A DNA stretch of 14,642 bases, taken from NCBI GenBank assembly GCA_002352635.1, contig DEIT01000203.1, positions 27,074 through 41,715 on the forward strand, in the 5' to 3' direction. Position numbers and translations under genes: made by a program. The DNA comes from Hyphomicrobiaceae bacterium UBA2767. GTDB taxonomy: Bacteria > Pseudomonadota > Alphaproteobacteria > Rhizobiales > Methyloligellaceae. This document shows positions 7,161-14,589 of this stretch, one piece after another (the first letter of the stretch is position 1; every line of letters starts with the position of its first letter). Under the pieces are notes generated by a model. That model had not been told where the DNA came from and did no database searches. It saw only the letters and a list, made by a program, of their open reading frames with translations.

Positions 7161-9066
7161 CACTTGAGTCCTCGGTCTCCTCTTGCGGAATCTGAGCAAT
7201 TTGTGGCTGTTCGGGGAGTTTGGGCCGTTTTCGGAACGGTGCGAGCCGTATGGCCTTGTCGAATAACGCTTCGCCACTCGGGTCCCGCATATCGTCCACG
7301 AGTGCATTCATTTTTTGGGCAGGTTGCGGCGTAACCAGACTTACTGCCACGCCCACAACAAGGCCTGTCGGAACCCCGAGGATTGCCGCAAGCTCACCAC
7401 TCAGATCCGGGAAAAGTGTGCCGGTCCCGGTAAGCTGGAGTGCCATGTGCGCGCCGGCAACGGCGGATCCTGAAAGCATTGCAGCGAGAGCACCCCATTT
7501 GGTCGTCCGTTTCCACCAGACGGAAAGCACCAGGGCGGGAAGAAATGCGGCGCCGGCAAGAGAGAATGCCGCGATGGCCGCTCGCAGCACGTCAAAATCG
7601 TTCGCGGAAACGTACCAGGCGGCCGCGATCGCCAACAGGGCCATGGCGAGACGAGCGACAATGAGGCGTTTGCCGTGCGTGGCGCGTCGGTGAATCGCAC
7701 CGTAATAGAGATCGTCGCTGATGGCGCTCCCCGCAGCGAAGGCATGAGCCGCACCGGCCGCCAACGTTGCCGCTATGCCTGCGGCGGCTGCAAACACCAC
7801 CAGAATGAACGGTAGTCCCGCCATAATTGGCAATGATAGCGCCACGCCGTCACGGGAAATGAGCAATTCCGAAGCGCTGATGACGCCGTCGCCGTTACGG
7901 TCGGTAAAGTTGGCGAGGCCGGCATTGCGCAGGCCGCTGATCCAGCCCGGCAGTTCCGATGGTGTTGAGCCGACAATCTGCTCCAGTACAAGATATTTGG
8001 CGAATACCGCATAGGCGGGCGCGGTGATAAGGAAGAAGCCAAGAAACAAGGTGCCCCAGCCCATCAGCCTGCGCGATTGCTGTGTATTTATGGCACTGCC
8101 GGAGCGCAGCAACAGACTTGGCATGGCGGCTATTCCCGCCAGGACGCAAAAGGCCAGAAATGCAAACTCGGTTCGCGAGAGCGCACCGAAGGCCTGCAGG
8201 AACGGTTTGGTTGCCGGTTCGGGCAACTCTCCTGGAAGACCCCCAAGTAGAGGGGCAGGCACACTTGCCTTTGCACCCAGTGCAACCTCGTTGATAGACA
8301 AGCGCTCAAGCAGCCAGCCATAGGTCAACTGCGGCAGAGGCAGATTTGTCTGCTGAATGGCCACCACGATCAATGGGACCAAAAGGCCACCCATGACCAC
8401 CGCATACTGGACACTTTGCGTCCAGGTGAGCGAACGCAGGCCACCGATGACCAGCGTGGCAATAATCAGCCCCGCGCCGCAAAAAACGGCTATCTCGAAC
8501 GAGACAGACGCAAACAGGGATGTGACAAAGGCGCCGATGCGCAATTCTGCAGCAAGCAGAATGGTGACGGGTGGCAGGACGAGCAGCGCTGCCACGGCGC
8601 CCAACAGCGCACTGTCAAAGCGCAGGCGAAAGAACCCGGGCAGTGTATAAGCCCCTGTTTTTCGCAAGAAGGGGACAAATAAAACCGCGCTCAACGCAAA
8701 ACCGGAGATCAGCCCAATTGAAAGCGCCAATGCGTCGAAGCCGATGAGATAGAGGCTGCCGGTCAGGGCGAAGAGCCCGACACCGCCTATTGCTGTTACC
8801 GAAAGGGCGAGCCCGCCGAATACGGGTGGCATGCGGCGGCTGACGGAGAAGAACTCGTGCAGGTCGAGCGTACGCGTGAGAGCAACGATGCTGAGATAAA
8901 TTATAAGAGGGATCAGGATCATCGCATGGCTGAGCCACAGCTTCGGTGCGCCGAGTTGTTCCAACAACGCCAGAACCAGCAGCAACGCTGTAAACGCACT
9001 GACGAAGATTGCGTAATGCGTTCCCAGTCTCGGGTTAAGCGGGCGGTATTGGCTTTGCAGTGACAT
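7147..9066 (-). CDS. Na+:solute symporter, VC_2705-like subfamily, with an embedded EF-hand loop
   Basis: This 639-residue inner-membrane protein has about 13-14 hydrophobic spans and a charged C-terminal tail (about 585-639). It belongs to the SSS/SLC5 family. Visible signatures are F-F-S-V-S-R-R-M-P-P-x-x-G-G-L-A at 72-87, T-A-I-G-G-V-G at 91-97, and the helix and loop around A-A-G-A-A-H-A-F-A-A-G-S-A-I-S-D-D-L-Y at 436-454. The pairing with an upstream DUF4212 protein defines the VC_2705-type two-component symporters, often labelled cation/acetate symporters; the substrate is unproven. Residues 389-400 form a canonical EF-hand calcium loop (Asp1, Asn3, Asp5, Gly6, Ile8, Glu12). By alignment of span order with ActP and by the positive-inside rule it should be periplasmic. 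The ATG at 9066 follows the small-subunit stop by 23 bases but lacks a clear Shine-Dalgarno sequence, so reinitiation after the upstream gene is plausible. The aminopeptidase gene overlaps the 3' end. Confidence 0.9.
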   Translation of the reverse strand: MSLQSQYRPLNPRLGTHYAIFVSAFTALLLVLALLEQLGAPKLWLSHAMILIPLIIYLSIVALTRTLDLHEFFSVSRRMPPVFGGLALSVTAIGGVGLFALTGSLYLIGFDALALSIGLISGFALSAVLFVPFLRKTGAYTLPGFFRLRFDSALLGAVAALLVLPPVTILLAAELRIGAFVTSLFASVSFEIAVFCGAGLIIATLVIGGLRSLTWTQSVQYAVVMGGLLVPLIVVAIQQTNLPLPQLTYGWLLERLSINEVALGAKASVPAPLLGGLPGELPEPATKPFLQAFGALSRTEFAFLAFCVLAGIAAMPSLLLRSGSAINTQQSRRLMGWGTLFLGFFLITAPAYAVFAKYLVLEQIVGSTPSELPGWISGLRNAGLANFTDRNGDGVISASELLISRDGVALSLPIMAGLPFILVVFAAAAGIAATLAAGAAHAFAAGSAISDDLYYGAIHRRATHGKRLIVARLAMALLAIAAAWYVSANDFDVLRAAIAAFSLAGAAFLPALVLSVWWKRTTKWGALAAMLSGSAVAGAHMALQLTGTGTLFPDLSGELAAILGVPTGLVVGVAVSLVTPQPAQKMNALVDDMRDPSGEALFDKAIRLAPFRKRPKLPEQPQIAQIPQEETEDSSDVSA

Positions 9067-9089
9067 AGGAGTGAATTCGGATTGTCTGA

Positions 9090-9350
9090 TTAGATATCGT
9101 CGGTTGCGCCAAATTTCTGATCCGTTTCGGTTTGCCGGCTTCCGGCCCAGAACACGCCAATGATTAGAATAATCATCACGCCCTGTGCCGAGAGATAGAA
9201 GCCAAGTGGAAAACCGAGTAGGGAATCGATGTTCAGTTCAACTGCGAACAGCGGCAAGACGAAGGCGCAAAACGCAGTGACGGCAACAACACCGAATGCC
9301 AGGGCAAGGGTAAAGAACCAGTATCGAGAACGCTGGTCTTCATCGATCAT
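9090..9350 (-). CDS. DUF4212 small subunit of the Na+:solute symporter
   Basis: This 86-residue protein has two membrane helices, at about 10-33 and 50-68. It has the family pattern of an R-Y-W-F-F opening and the conserved segment G-F-P-L-G-F-Y-L-S-A-Q-G at 46-57, followed by a hydrophobic helix and a short polar tail. Proteins of this family (TIGR03647) are encoded directly before VC_2705-type symporters and are thought to be accessory subunits, similar in role to YjcH beside ActP. The ATG at 9350 has AGGAG about nine bases upstream. It is the first gene of the operon, so the promoter of the transporter-aminopeptidase unit should lie in 9351-9607, shared with the divergent response-regulator gene. 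Confidence 0.93.
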   Translation of the reverse strand: MIDEDQRSRYWFFTLALAFGVVAVTAFCAFVLPLFAVELNIDSLLGFPLGFYLSAQGVMIILIIGVFWAGSRQTETDQKFGATDDI

Positions 9351-9410
9351 GGGTGATTTCTCCTGTCGCCATACCGTGTCCGCAACGCAAGACGGATGAG
9401 GGTTATCAGT

Positions 9411-9442
9411 CTTGGGTTCCCAAGCAAAGCATTGAAAATGCT
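9411..9442. promoter_or_regulatory. Two adjacent inverted repeats upstream of the symporter operon (candidate operator)
   Basis: CTTGGG-TT-CCCAAG (9411-9424) is followed after three bases by AGCATT-GAA-AATGCT (9428-9442). Both have perfect 6-base arms. They sit 61 to 92 bases upstream of the DUF4212 start, next to a possible minus-strand -10 element GATAAC near 9401-9406, a position suited to a transcription factor controlling the operon. No known consensus is recognised. Confidence 0.4.
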
Positions 9443-9494
9443 CGCACGCTCAACGCCAGGGGTTGATATGCATGCAGGCAGGTGCACGGTCTCA

Positions 9495-9524
9495 TTGAAA
9501 TTACTGGATTTTTCGATCTACACT
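9495..9524 (+). promoter_or_regulatory. Candidate sigma70-type promoter of the response-regulator gene
   Basis: TTGAAA (9495-9500) and TACACT (9519-9524) are separated by 18 bases in an AT-rich stretch, 84 bases upstream of the regulator start codon. This is the best plus-strand promoter-like pair in the divergent region. The predicted start of transcription would fall near 9531, just before the 12-base palindrome. Confidence 0.4.
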
Positions 9525-9536
9525 GGCAATTCACGT

Positions 9537-9548
9537 TGTAAATTTACA
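9537..9548. promoter_or_regulatory. Perfect 12-base palindrome TGTAAATTTACA (candidate operator)
   Basis: A perfect, uninterrupted AT-rich palindrome lies 60 bases before the response-regulator ATG and just downstream of the candidate -10 element. Dimeric LuxR/NarL-type regulators bind short dyads of this kind, so autoregulation is possible. The same sequence was not found in the other intergenic regions of the window. Confidence 0.4.
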
Positions 9549-9607
9549 GCGGCGACGAGGAGTGCCAGGGCAAACGGCGTTCCGCAGCTGCCAGGAAGCA
9601 CTTATCG

Positions 9608-10267
9608 ATGGCCGCCTATAGCATCATCATTGTTGACGATCATCCGCTGTTCAGGGATGCTCTGCGCCAGGCGTTGAGCGACAGCTTTCGAGATCTGAAT
9701 ATCTCGGAAGCCGGTTCGCTGGACGGAATTTCCGGAGCGCTTGAGCAGAACTCTGAAACCGATCTGGTGTTGCTTGACCTTGCTATGCCCGGGGTCAAGG
9801 GCTTTTCCGGATTGATGTATCTGCGCGCGCAGTATCCCGAGATACCTGTGGTTGTCGTTTCTGCAAATGAGGACCCTTTCGCCATTCGCCGTTGTATCGA
9901 ATTCGGCGCATCAGGTTTCATTCCCAAGTCGCTGCCTGTGGAAACCATCCGCGACGCGGTGCGTACAGTGCTGGAAGGCGACGTATGGACACCACCCGAT
10001 CTTGACCTGGGTGCCGAGGGCGATGGGGAAACGGCAGATCTGGTGGCACGGCTTGCAACCCTGACACCCCAGCAGGTTCGCGTATTGATGATGCTCAGTG
10101 AAGGGCTGCTCAACAAACAGATTGCCTATAAGCTGAATGTGTCGGAAGCGACAATAAAGGCGCATGTCTCCGCCATCTTGCAGAAGCTTGGGGTGGACAG
10201 CCGCACCCAGGCAGTGATCGCTGTGGGTAAGATTGAGGGTCAGGATTGGCAATCTGCGGGTGACTAG
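9608..10267 (+). CDS. LuxR/NarL-family response regulator, CrbR/ErdR-like
   Basis: This 219-residue protein has an N-terminal receiver domain (about 4-120) with the acidic pair Asp10/Asp11, phospho-acceptor Asp57 in L-L-D-L-A-M-P-G, the conserved Ser85 and Lys107 in F-I-P-K-S. A short acidic linker leads to a C-terminal LuxR-type helix-turn-helix (about 152-210) with L-T-P-Q-Q-x-x-V-L, N-K-Q-I-A, and the recognition helix S-E-A-T-I-K-A-H-V. All phosphorylation-site residues are intact. The ATG at 9608 is preceded by an AGGA about twelve bases upstream. The gene converges on the symporter-domain histidine kinase with 43 bases between them and diverges from the symporter operon. In Vibrio and Pseudomonas the equivalent pair (CrbS/CrbR, MxtR/ErdR) regulates acetyl-CoA synthetase and carboxylate permease genes. 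Control of the divergent transporter operon here is inferred from position. Confidence 0.92.
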   Translation: MAAYSIIIVDDHPLFRDALRQALSDSFRDLNISEAGSLDGISGALEQNSETDLVLLDLAMPGVKGFSGLMYLRAQYPEIPVVVVSANEDPFAIRRCIEFGASGFIPKSLPVETIRDAVRTVLEGDVWTPPDLDLGAEGDGETADLVARLATLTPQQVRVLMMLSEGLLNKQIAYKLNVSEATIKAHVSAILQKLGVDSRTQAVIAVGKIEGQDWQSAGD

Positions 10268-10310
10268 GTGAGTCTGGTCCACAATCTACGTACGTCTCCC
10301 TGCAACAATA

Positions 10311-13300
10311 CTATTCAGCCGCGGCCTGGCGAATTCTCGATTGCGCCATAACCGCTCTGAGCGATGCGGGGCGTAGCGGTTTGCGTAGCAATTGCAACCC
10401 TTCAGAACGGATCAGCTCCTGTACTTCGCGAGACCGGTCAGCCGTTATCACCACCGCTGGCACCTCGTTGCCGAGTTCGGTTCTAACGGCACGAACGGCA
10501 TCGAGGCCGGTTTCGTCATCAAGATGGTAATCAGCCAGGATAATTTCAGGACGACGGGAACTCGCCCGCACTTGTGCCACGGCTTCTCGCGAGCCCGCCG
10601 CTTTCAGCACATTGCACCCCCAACCCGACAGCAGTGTCTCCATGCCTTCCAGGATCGAGGGTTCGTTGTCGAGACATAACACCGTGCATCCTGAAATCTG
10701 ACCGGCAACGACCCTGGAATGGCTCGTGCGGCGCTGGGCACGAGGTTCTGCAACAGGCAGGACGACGGAAAATACAGAACCGCGTCTGTTGCGGGACGCC
10801 AGGCGCACATCGTGATCGAGTATGCGCCCGATGCGCTCGACAATGGAAAGCCCCAGTCCCAGGCCATGGGTGCCGACCCTGTTGGTGGTGAGTCGCTGGA
10901 ATTCCTTGAAGATCAATTTCTGTTTTTGTTTTGGAATGCCGGGTCCGGTATCACAGATTTGCACCTCGAGCCGTCCTTCGGCGCGCCGCCTGCAGCCCAG
11001 CACCACGCGGCCGCGGTCAGTATATTTGATGGCGTTGGAGATGAGGTTTTGCAGGACGCGACGCAACAGGCGCCTGTCGGACATGACCGAGAGCCCTGAG
11101 GGATGGACGCGGAACTCCAGACCCTTGTCCTTGGCGATAGGTTCGAATTCAAGCTTGAGCTGCATGAGCAGATCGGCCACTGGGAACACGCTGATCTCCG
11201 GCTTCATGGCGCCGGCATCGAGGCGTGAAATGTCGAGCAGCGTTCCCAGAATTTCCTCAACAGCCTCAAGCGAAGCATCCACGTTCCGGATGAGTCGGCC
11301 CTCTTCACCCCGCTTCTTGCGTTCCGCCAGGCTGGTTGTGTAGAGCCGTGCGGCATTGAGCGGCTGCAGAATGTCGTGGCTGGCCGCCGCCAGAAACCGG
11401 GTTTTGCCGAGATTAGCGTCATCTGCCTTGGCTTTGGCCTTGGCGAGTTCGCGATTGACCTTGGTCAGCTCGGCAGTTCGCTCCCGCACACGACGTTCGA
11501 GCGTTTCATTGACCCGCGCCAGAGCTTCGGCGGCCTCCACCCTGTCGGTAATGTCGGTATAGGTCGTCACGATACCGCCTTGCGGCATGGAGTTGGTGCG
11601 TATTTCGACCACCTGGCCCGCATTGTTCATCCGGTCCTGGAACGTTTCCTGGGTTACGGCAAGTTTGTGGATGCGATCCGAGACAAGATCTTCGGTGTTG
11701 CCATCGCCAAAGTCACCGCGCTCGGCGCAATGGCGCATGATTTCGTCAAGCGGCACCCCGACCCGGCCGAATTCCTGGGGTAGATTCAGAACCTCACGGA
11801 ATTGCCGGTTCCAGCAGATTAGCCGCATGTCCTTGTCATAAACGGAAATGCCCTGCCGGACCTGGTCGAGCGCGGATTGCAGGAGATCGCGATTGTACTG
11901 GATGGCCTCGGAGGCATCATCGAGCAGTCTTTGCGCCGATTTGACATTCACGGCGCGGCGGCGCAACAGCAGCGAGAGAACAAGGCGGGACGATGCAGTG
12001 CCGATGGCGCTCGCGAGCAGATGCTCGGTGTAGCGCAGCAGATGGATATCCGCTTCCGAACTGGGGTGCAGCTCCTCGCCCGTGTTGGAGGCGTACTCCT
12101 TAAAAGACCGTCTTGCACGCTCCTCACCAACGTAACGGCCGGCTGTACTCTGCAATTCCTCTACCGTGATTGACGTGCGCCATAGTCGGAAGCCAGGCGT
12201 CTGCGGGCGGACCAGTTCGTCTTGAATAAACACGTTGGCCTGAAGGCGCTCAATGGGCTCGGGAGCTCTCAGGAGCGAGACCGTGACATAGGCAACGACG
12301 TTGAACAGCAGACTCCAGAACACGCCATGGGGTACGGGTTCGAATGCGAAATTGAACAACACCTGCGGTCTGAGCAGTCCGAGCCCGAAGGGGCCATTGA
12401 CCAGGATATCGTTCGGTAGAAGACCGGACTGCACGAAGGCTGGCAGAAGCAGTGTGTATGCCCAAAGCGCAAATCCTGCGAGGATGCCGGCGATGGCGCC
12501 TCTGGCTGTGGCTCGGCGCCAGACCAGGCCTCCGAAAAAGGCGGGAGCGAACTGGGAAATTGCCGCAAATGACAGCAGGCCGATCGTCGCAAGCGCTCCC
12601 GATCCGCCGATCATCCGGTAACAAATGTAGCCCAGAATAAGGATCGCAAAAATCGCCGATCGGCGAATGTTGAGAAGCGAAGCGCTCAAATCTTCCCGCG
12701 CCGTTACATCGAGAAAGCGTCGCCGCAACAACAGGGGCACAACCAGATCGTTGGATACCATGATCGAGAGCGCAACAGTTGCTACGATCACCATTGCGGT
12801 TGCCGCTGAAAGCCCACCGATGAAAGCTGCAAGCGTCACGAACTGCGCGCCGTCGGAAAGTGGTAGCGCCAGCACGAACATGTCAGCCGAAACTTCGCCG
12901 TTCGGGAATGTGAGTAGGCCGGCAATTGCAATGGGCACAACAAACAGATTGATGCCGACCAGATAAAGCGGGAACAGCCATGCCGCGCGGCGTACTTCGT
13001 TTTCGGAGTTGTTCTCCACCACCGTCACATGGAACTGGCGCGGTAGCAGAATGATGCAGACAAGCGACAGGAACGTCACGGTGATCCAGGCGCCGCCATT
13101 GAACCCGCGGGTGAACAGCTCAGAGATCTGCGGTGTCTCGGCGGCACGTTCAATCAGCGGCCCGAGACCGCCAAACATGCCGAAGGTGACGTAGGAACCC
13201 ACCAGCAGGAACGCGAGCAGCTTGACCACCGACTCGGTCGCAATGGCCAGCATCAGGCCTTCCTGATGCTCGGTTGCGTCGATATGCCGGGTTCCGAACA

Positions 13301-13838
13301 GGATCGCAAACGCCGCCATGAGGACAGCCACGATGAAAGCAATATCACCCAATGGTGTGCCGGACAGGGTGGCATCGGGGCCACCCCCGACGGGACCTAT
13401 GATGGTGGTGACAGATTCCGAAACGGCTTTCAGTTGCAGAGCGATGTAGGGCAGCGTGCCAACCACCACGATCACGGTGACAATTGCGGCAAGCGCCGGA
13501 TTTTTGCCGTATCGCGCGGCGATAAAGTCAGCGATCGATGTGATGTTCTGGGTTTTCGACAATCGGATGATCCGGATCACCAGTGGCCAGCCCACCGCAA
13601 ACATGATGATGGGTCCGATATAGACAGGAATAAAGTTGTATCCAGTCGTGGCAGAGAGCCCGACGCTGCCGAAGAAGGTCCAGGATGTGCAATATACCGC
13701 GAGCGACAACGCATAGATGGCGGGACGGCCCTTGGTCGAGGATTGCGGCCTGGCCTTCCTGTCACCGAAATAGGCAACACCGAACAGGAAGCCCAGATAG
13801 GCGAGCGCCGCGCTTATGATGATCCAGCCGTCAATCAT
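10311..13838 (-). CDS. Hybrid sensor histidine kinase with N-terminal Na+:solute symporter domain (CrbS/MxtR-like)
   Basis: This protein has 1175 residues. Residues 1-525 form an SSS/SLC5-type domain with about 13 membrane spans; the S-x-x-D-F-I-A-A-R-Y-G-K-N stretch near 101-113 is typical. Residues 550-630 look like the STAC-type linker that joins such domains to kinases. A PAS domain follows (about 648-765, G-I-S-V-Y-D and W-N-R-Q-F), then a coiled coil (765-812). The HisKA domain carries His821 in A-S-H-D-I-L-Q-P-L-N. The ATPase domain has the N-box Asn935, D-T-G-P-G at 963-967 and G-L-G-L-G-L at 992-997. The C-terminal receiver (about 1050-1165) has Asp1057, Glu1059, phospho-acceptor Asp1103 and Lys1153. 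No Hpt domain is seen. Family members control short-chain carboxylate or amino-acid use; whether the SSS domain transports or only senses is unknown here. The ATG at 13838 has only weak ribosome-binding similarity. The convergent LuxR-type regulator is the obvious partner. Confidence 0.93.
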   Translation of the reverse strand: MIDGWIIISAALAYLGFLFGVAYFGDRKARPQSSTKGRPAIYALSLAVYCTSWTFFGSVGLSATTGYNFIPVYIGPIIMFAVGWPLVIRIIRLSKTQNITSIADFIAARYGKNPALAAIVTVIVVVGTLPYIALQLKAVSESVTTIIGPVGGGPDATLSGTPLGDIAFIVAVLMAAFAILFGTRHIDATEHQEGLMLAIATESVVKLLAFLLVGSYVTFGMFGGLGPLIERAAETPQISELFTRGFNGGAWITVTFLSLVCIILLPRQFHVTVVENNSENEVRRAAWLFPLYLVGINLFVVPIAIAGLLTFPNGEVSADMFVLALPLSDGAQFVTLAAFIGGLSAATAMVIVATVALSIMVSNDLVVPLLLRRRFLDVTAREDLSASLLNIRRSAIFAILILGYICYRMIGGSGALATIGLLSFAAISQFAPAFFGGLVWRRATARGAIAGILAGFALWAYTLLLPAFVQSGLLPNDILVNGPFGLGLLRPQVLFNFAFEPVPHGVFWSLLFNVVAYVTVSLLRAPEPIERLQANVFIQDELVRPQTPGFRLWRTSITVEELQSTAGRYVGEERARRSFKEYASNTGEELHPSSEADIHLLRYTEHLLASAIGTASSRLVLSLLLRRRAVNVKSAQRLLDDASEAIQYNRDLLQSALDQVRQGISVYDKDMRLICWNRQFREVLNLPQEFGRVGVPLDEIMRHCAERGDFGDGNTEDLVSDRIHKLAVTQETFQDRMNNAGQVVEIRTNSMPQGGIVTTYTDITDRVEAAEALARVNETLERRVRERTAELTKVNRELAKAKAKADDANLGKTRFLAAASHDILQPLNAARLYTTSLAERKKRGEEGRLIRNVDASLEAVEEILGTLLDISRLDAGAMKPEISVFPVADLLMQLKLEFEPIAKDKGLEFRVHPSGLSVMSDRRLLRRVLQNLISNAIKYTDRGRVVLGCRRRAEGRLEVQICDTGPGIPKQKQKLIFKEFQRLTTNRVGTHGLGLGLSIVERIGRILDHDVRLASRNRRGSVFSVVLPVAEPRAQRRTSHSRVVAGQISGCTVLCLDNEPSILEGMETLLSGWGCNVLKAAGSREAVAQVRASSRRPEIILADYHLDDETGLDAVRAVRTELGNEVPAVVITADRSREVQELIRSEGLQLLRKPLRPASLRAVMAQSRIRQAAAE

Positions 13839-13939
13839 GGGCTCTGAAACCCGTTGTTCCTGCAGCGGCTGCTCGCCGCTCGGCGGAAATTTGTGGTTGG
13901 GTCAAAAGCTTACAGGCTGAATTGCGTTGGGGCGAGTCC

Positions 13940-13952
13940 CGTGAAACTCACG
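13940..13952. repeat. Inverted repeat CGTGA-AAC-TCACG in the kinase/mscL divergent region
   Basis: Perfect 5-base arms with a 3-base centre lie 102 bases upstream of the kinase start and about 150 bases upstream of mscL. It could be an operator for the kinase gene, but no consensus is recognised and a dyad this short is weak evidence. Confidence 0.25.
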
Positions 13953-14038
13953 TGGTTTATGCGGTCGATTTTTTGCAGATTTAGTCGTGCACGCTCACAT
14001 GCGTTGCGCATATTACAACCCATGATTGCGCGCGCGCT

Positions 14039-14067
14039 TTGACAACACGCGTGCTGCAAGTTACAGG
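14039..14067 (+). promoter_or_regulatory. Candidate mscL promoter
   Basis: A consensus -35 TTGACA (14039-14044) is followed after 17 bases by a poor -10, TACAGG (14062-14067). The pair lies about 33 bases upstream of mscL, so the leader would be short and contain only the strong AGGAGG ribosome-binding site (14086-14091). Confidence 0.35.
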
Positions 14068-14099
14068 CGAACTGAGGACAAGAACAGGAGGATCAGTCC

Positions 14100-14516
14100 A
14101 TGCTCAAGGAATTCAAGGAATTCGCCATGCGCGGCAACGTTGTCGACATGGCGGTCGGCATTGTCATTGGTGCTGCGTTTACGTCCATCGTGAAATCGCT
14201 GGTTGGCGACATCCTTATGCCGGTCGTCGGCCTGATCACGGGTGGGGTCGATTTCACCAATGTTTTCATAACGTTGAAGGGTGACAGCTTTCAGACACTG
14301 AAGGCGGCGCAGGACGCCGGGGCAGTCACTTTGAATGTCGGGCTGTTCATCAATGCGCTGATCAGTTTCCTGATTGTGGCGTTTGCTCTGTTTATGGTGG
14401 TCAAGTCCATCAATCAGCTCAAACGCAAACAGGAGGAATCTCCCGAAGAAGCCCCGCCGCCCCCGCGTGAAGTGCAGCTATTGGAAGAAATTCGTGACGC
14501 GCTGGTGAAGAAGTAA
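14100..14516 (+). CDS. mscL: Large-conductance mechanosensitive channel MscL
   Basis: This 138-residue inner-membrane protein forms a homopentameric channel that opens under membrane tension to release solutes during hypo-osmotic shock. Visible parts are an amphipathic N-terminal helix (L-K-E-F-K-E-F-A-M-R-G-N), and TM1 from about 14 to 45 with the conserved V-D-M-A-V-G-I-V-I-G-A-A-F and M-P-V-V-G. A periplasmic loop spans about 46-76 and TM2 about 77-101 (N-V-G-L-F-I-N-A-L-I-S-F-L-I-V-A-F). A cytoplasmic C-terminal helix (L-L-E-E-I-R-D-A-L) follows a Pro-rich hinge. Length is typical. The ATG at 14100 lies eight bases after AGGAGG. The gene stands alone between the divergent kinase and a convergent tRNA; no neighbour is functionally linked. 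Confidence 0.97.
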   Translation: MLKEFKEFAMRGNVVDMAVGIVIGAAFTSIVKSLVGDILMPVVGLITGGVDFTNVFITLKGDSFQTLKAAQDAGAVTLNVGLFINALISFLIVAFALFMVVKSINQLKRKQEESPEEAPPPPREVQLLEEIRDALVKK

Positions 14517-14589
14517 ACGCAGATAGTCTCTGCCAGCCTTGCCCCACCGGGCGGTAAAATCAGGTTTTTCTTTTAAAACAGAAGGTTAA

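Noticed and set aside
7161..7307. N-terminal extension of the proline iminopeptidase to base 7307
   Set aside because: The extra 49 residues are basic shadow sequence of the symporter C-terminal tail. The family N-terminus begins at the ATG at 7160.
9537..9607. Sigma54-type promoter (TGGCAC element on the minus strand) in the divergent region
   Set aside because: The TGGCAC near 9560 is not followed by a TTGC element at the correct spacing, and it faces the transporter operon from more than 200 bases away.
10822..11343. Open frame on the plus strand opposite the kinase ATPase domain
   Set aside because: It is a Ser/Arg-rich shadow with no domain, opposite strongly conserved HisKA/ATPase coding sequence.
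13266..13847. Long open frame on the plus strand opposite the kinase gene
   Set aside because: It is antisense to the membrane-domain coding region of the histidine kinase, has low-complexity charged content without recognisable motifs, and reflects codon bias of the real gene.
14517..14589. Intrinsic terminator between mscL and tRNA-Thr
   Set aside because: A T-rich tract is present near 14565-14576, but the candidate stems are only 3 to 5 base pairs, mostly A-T, and are poorly placed on either strand.
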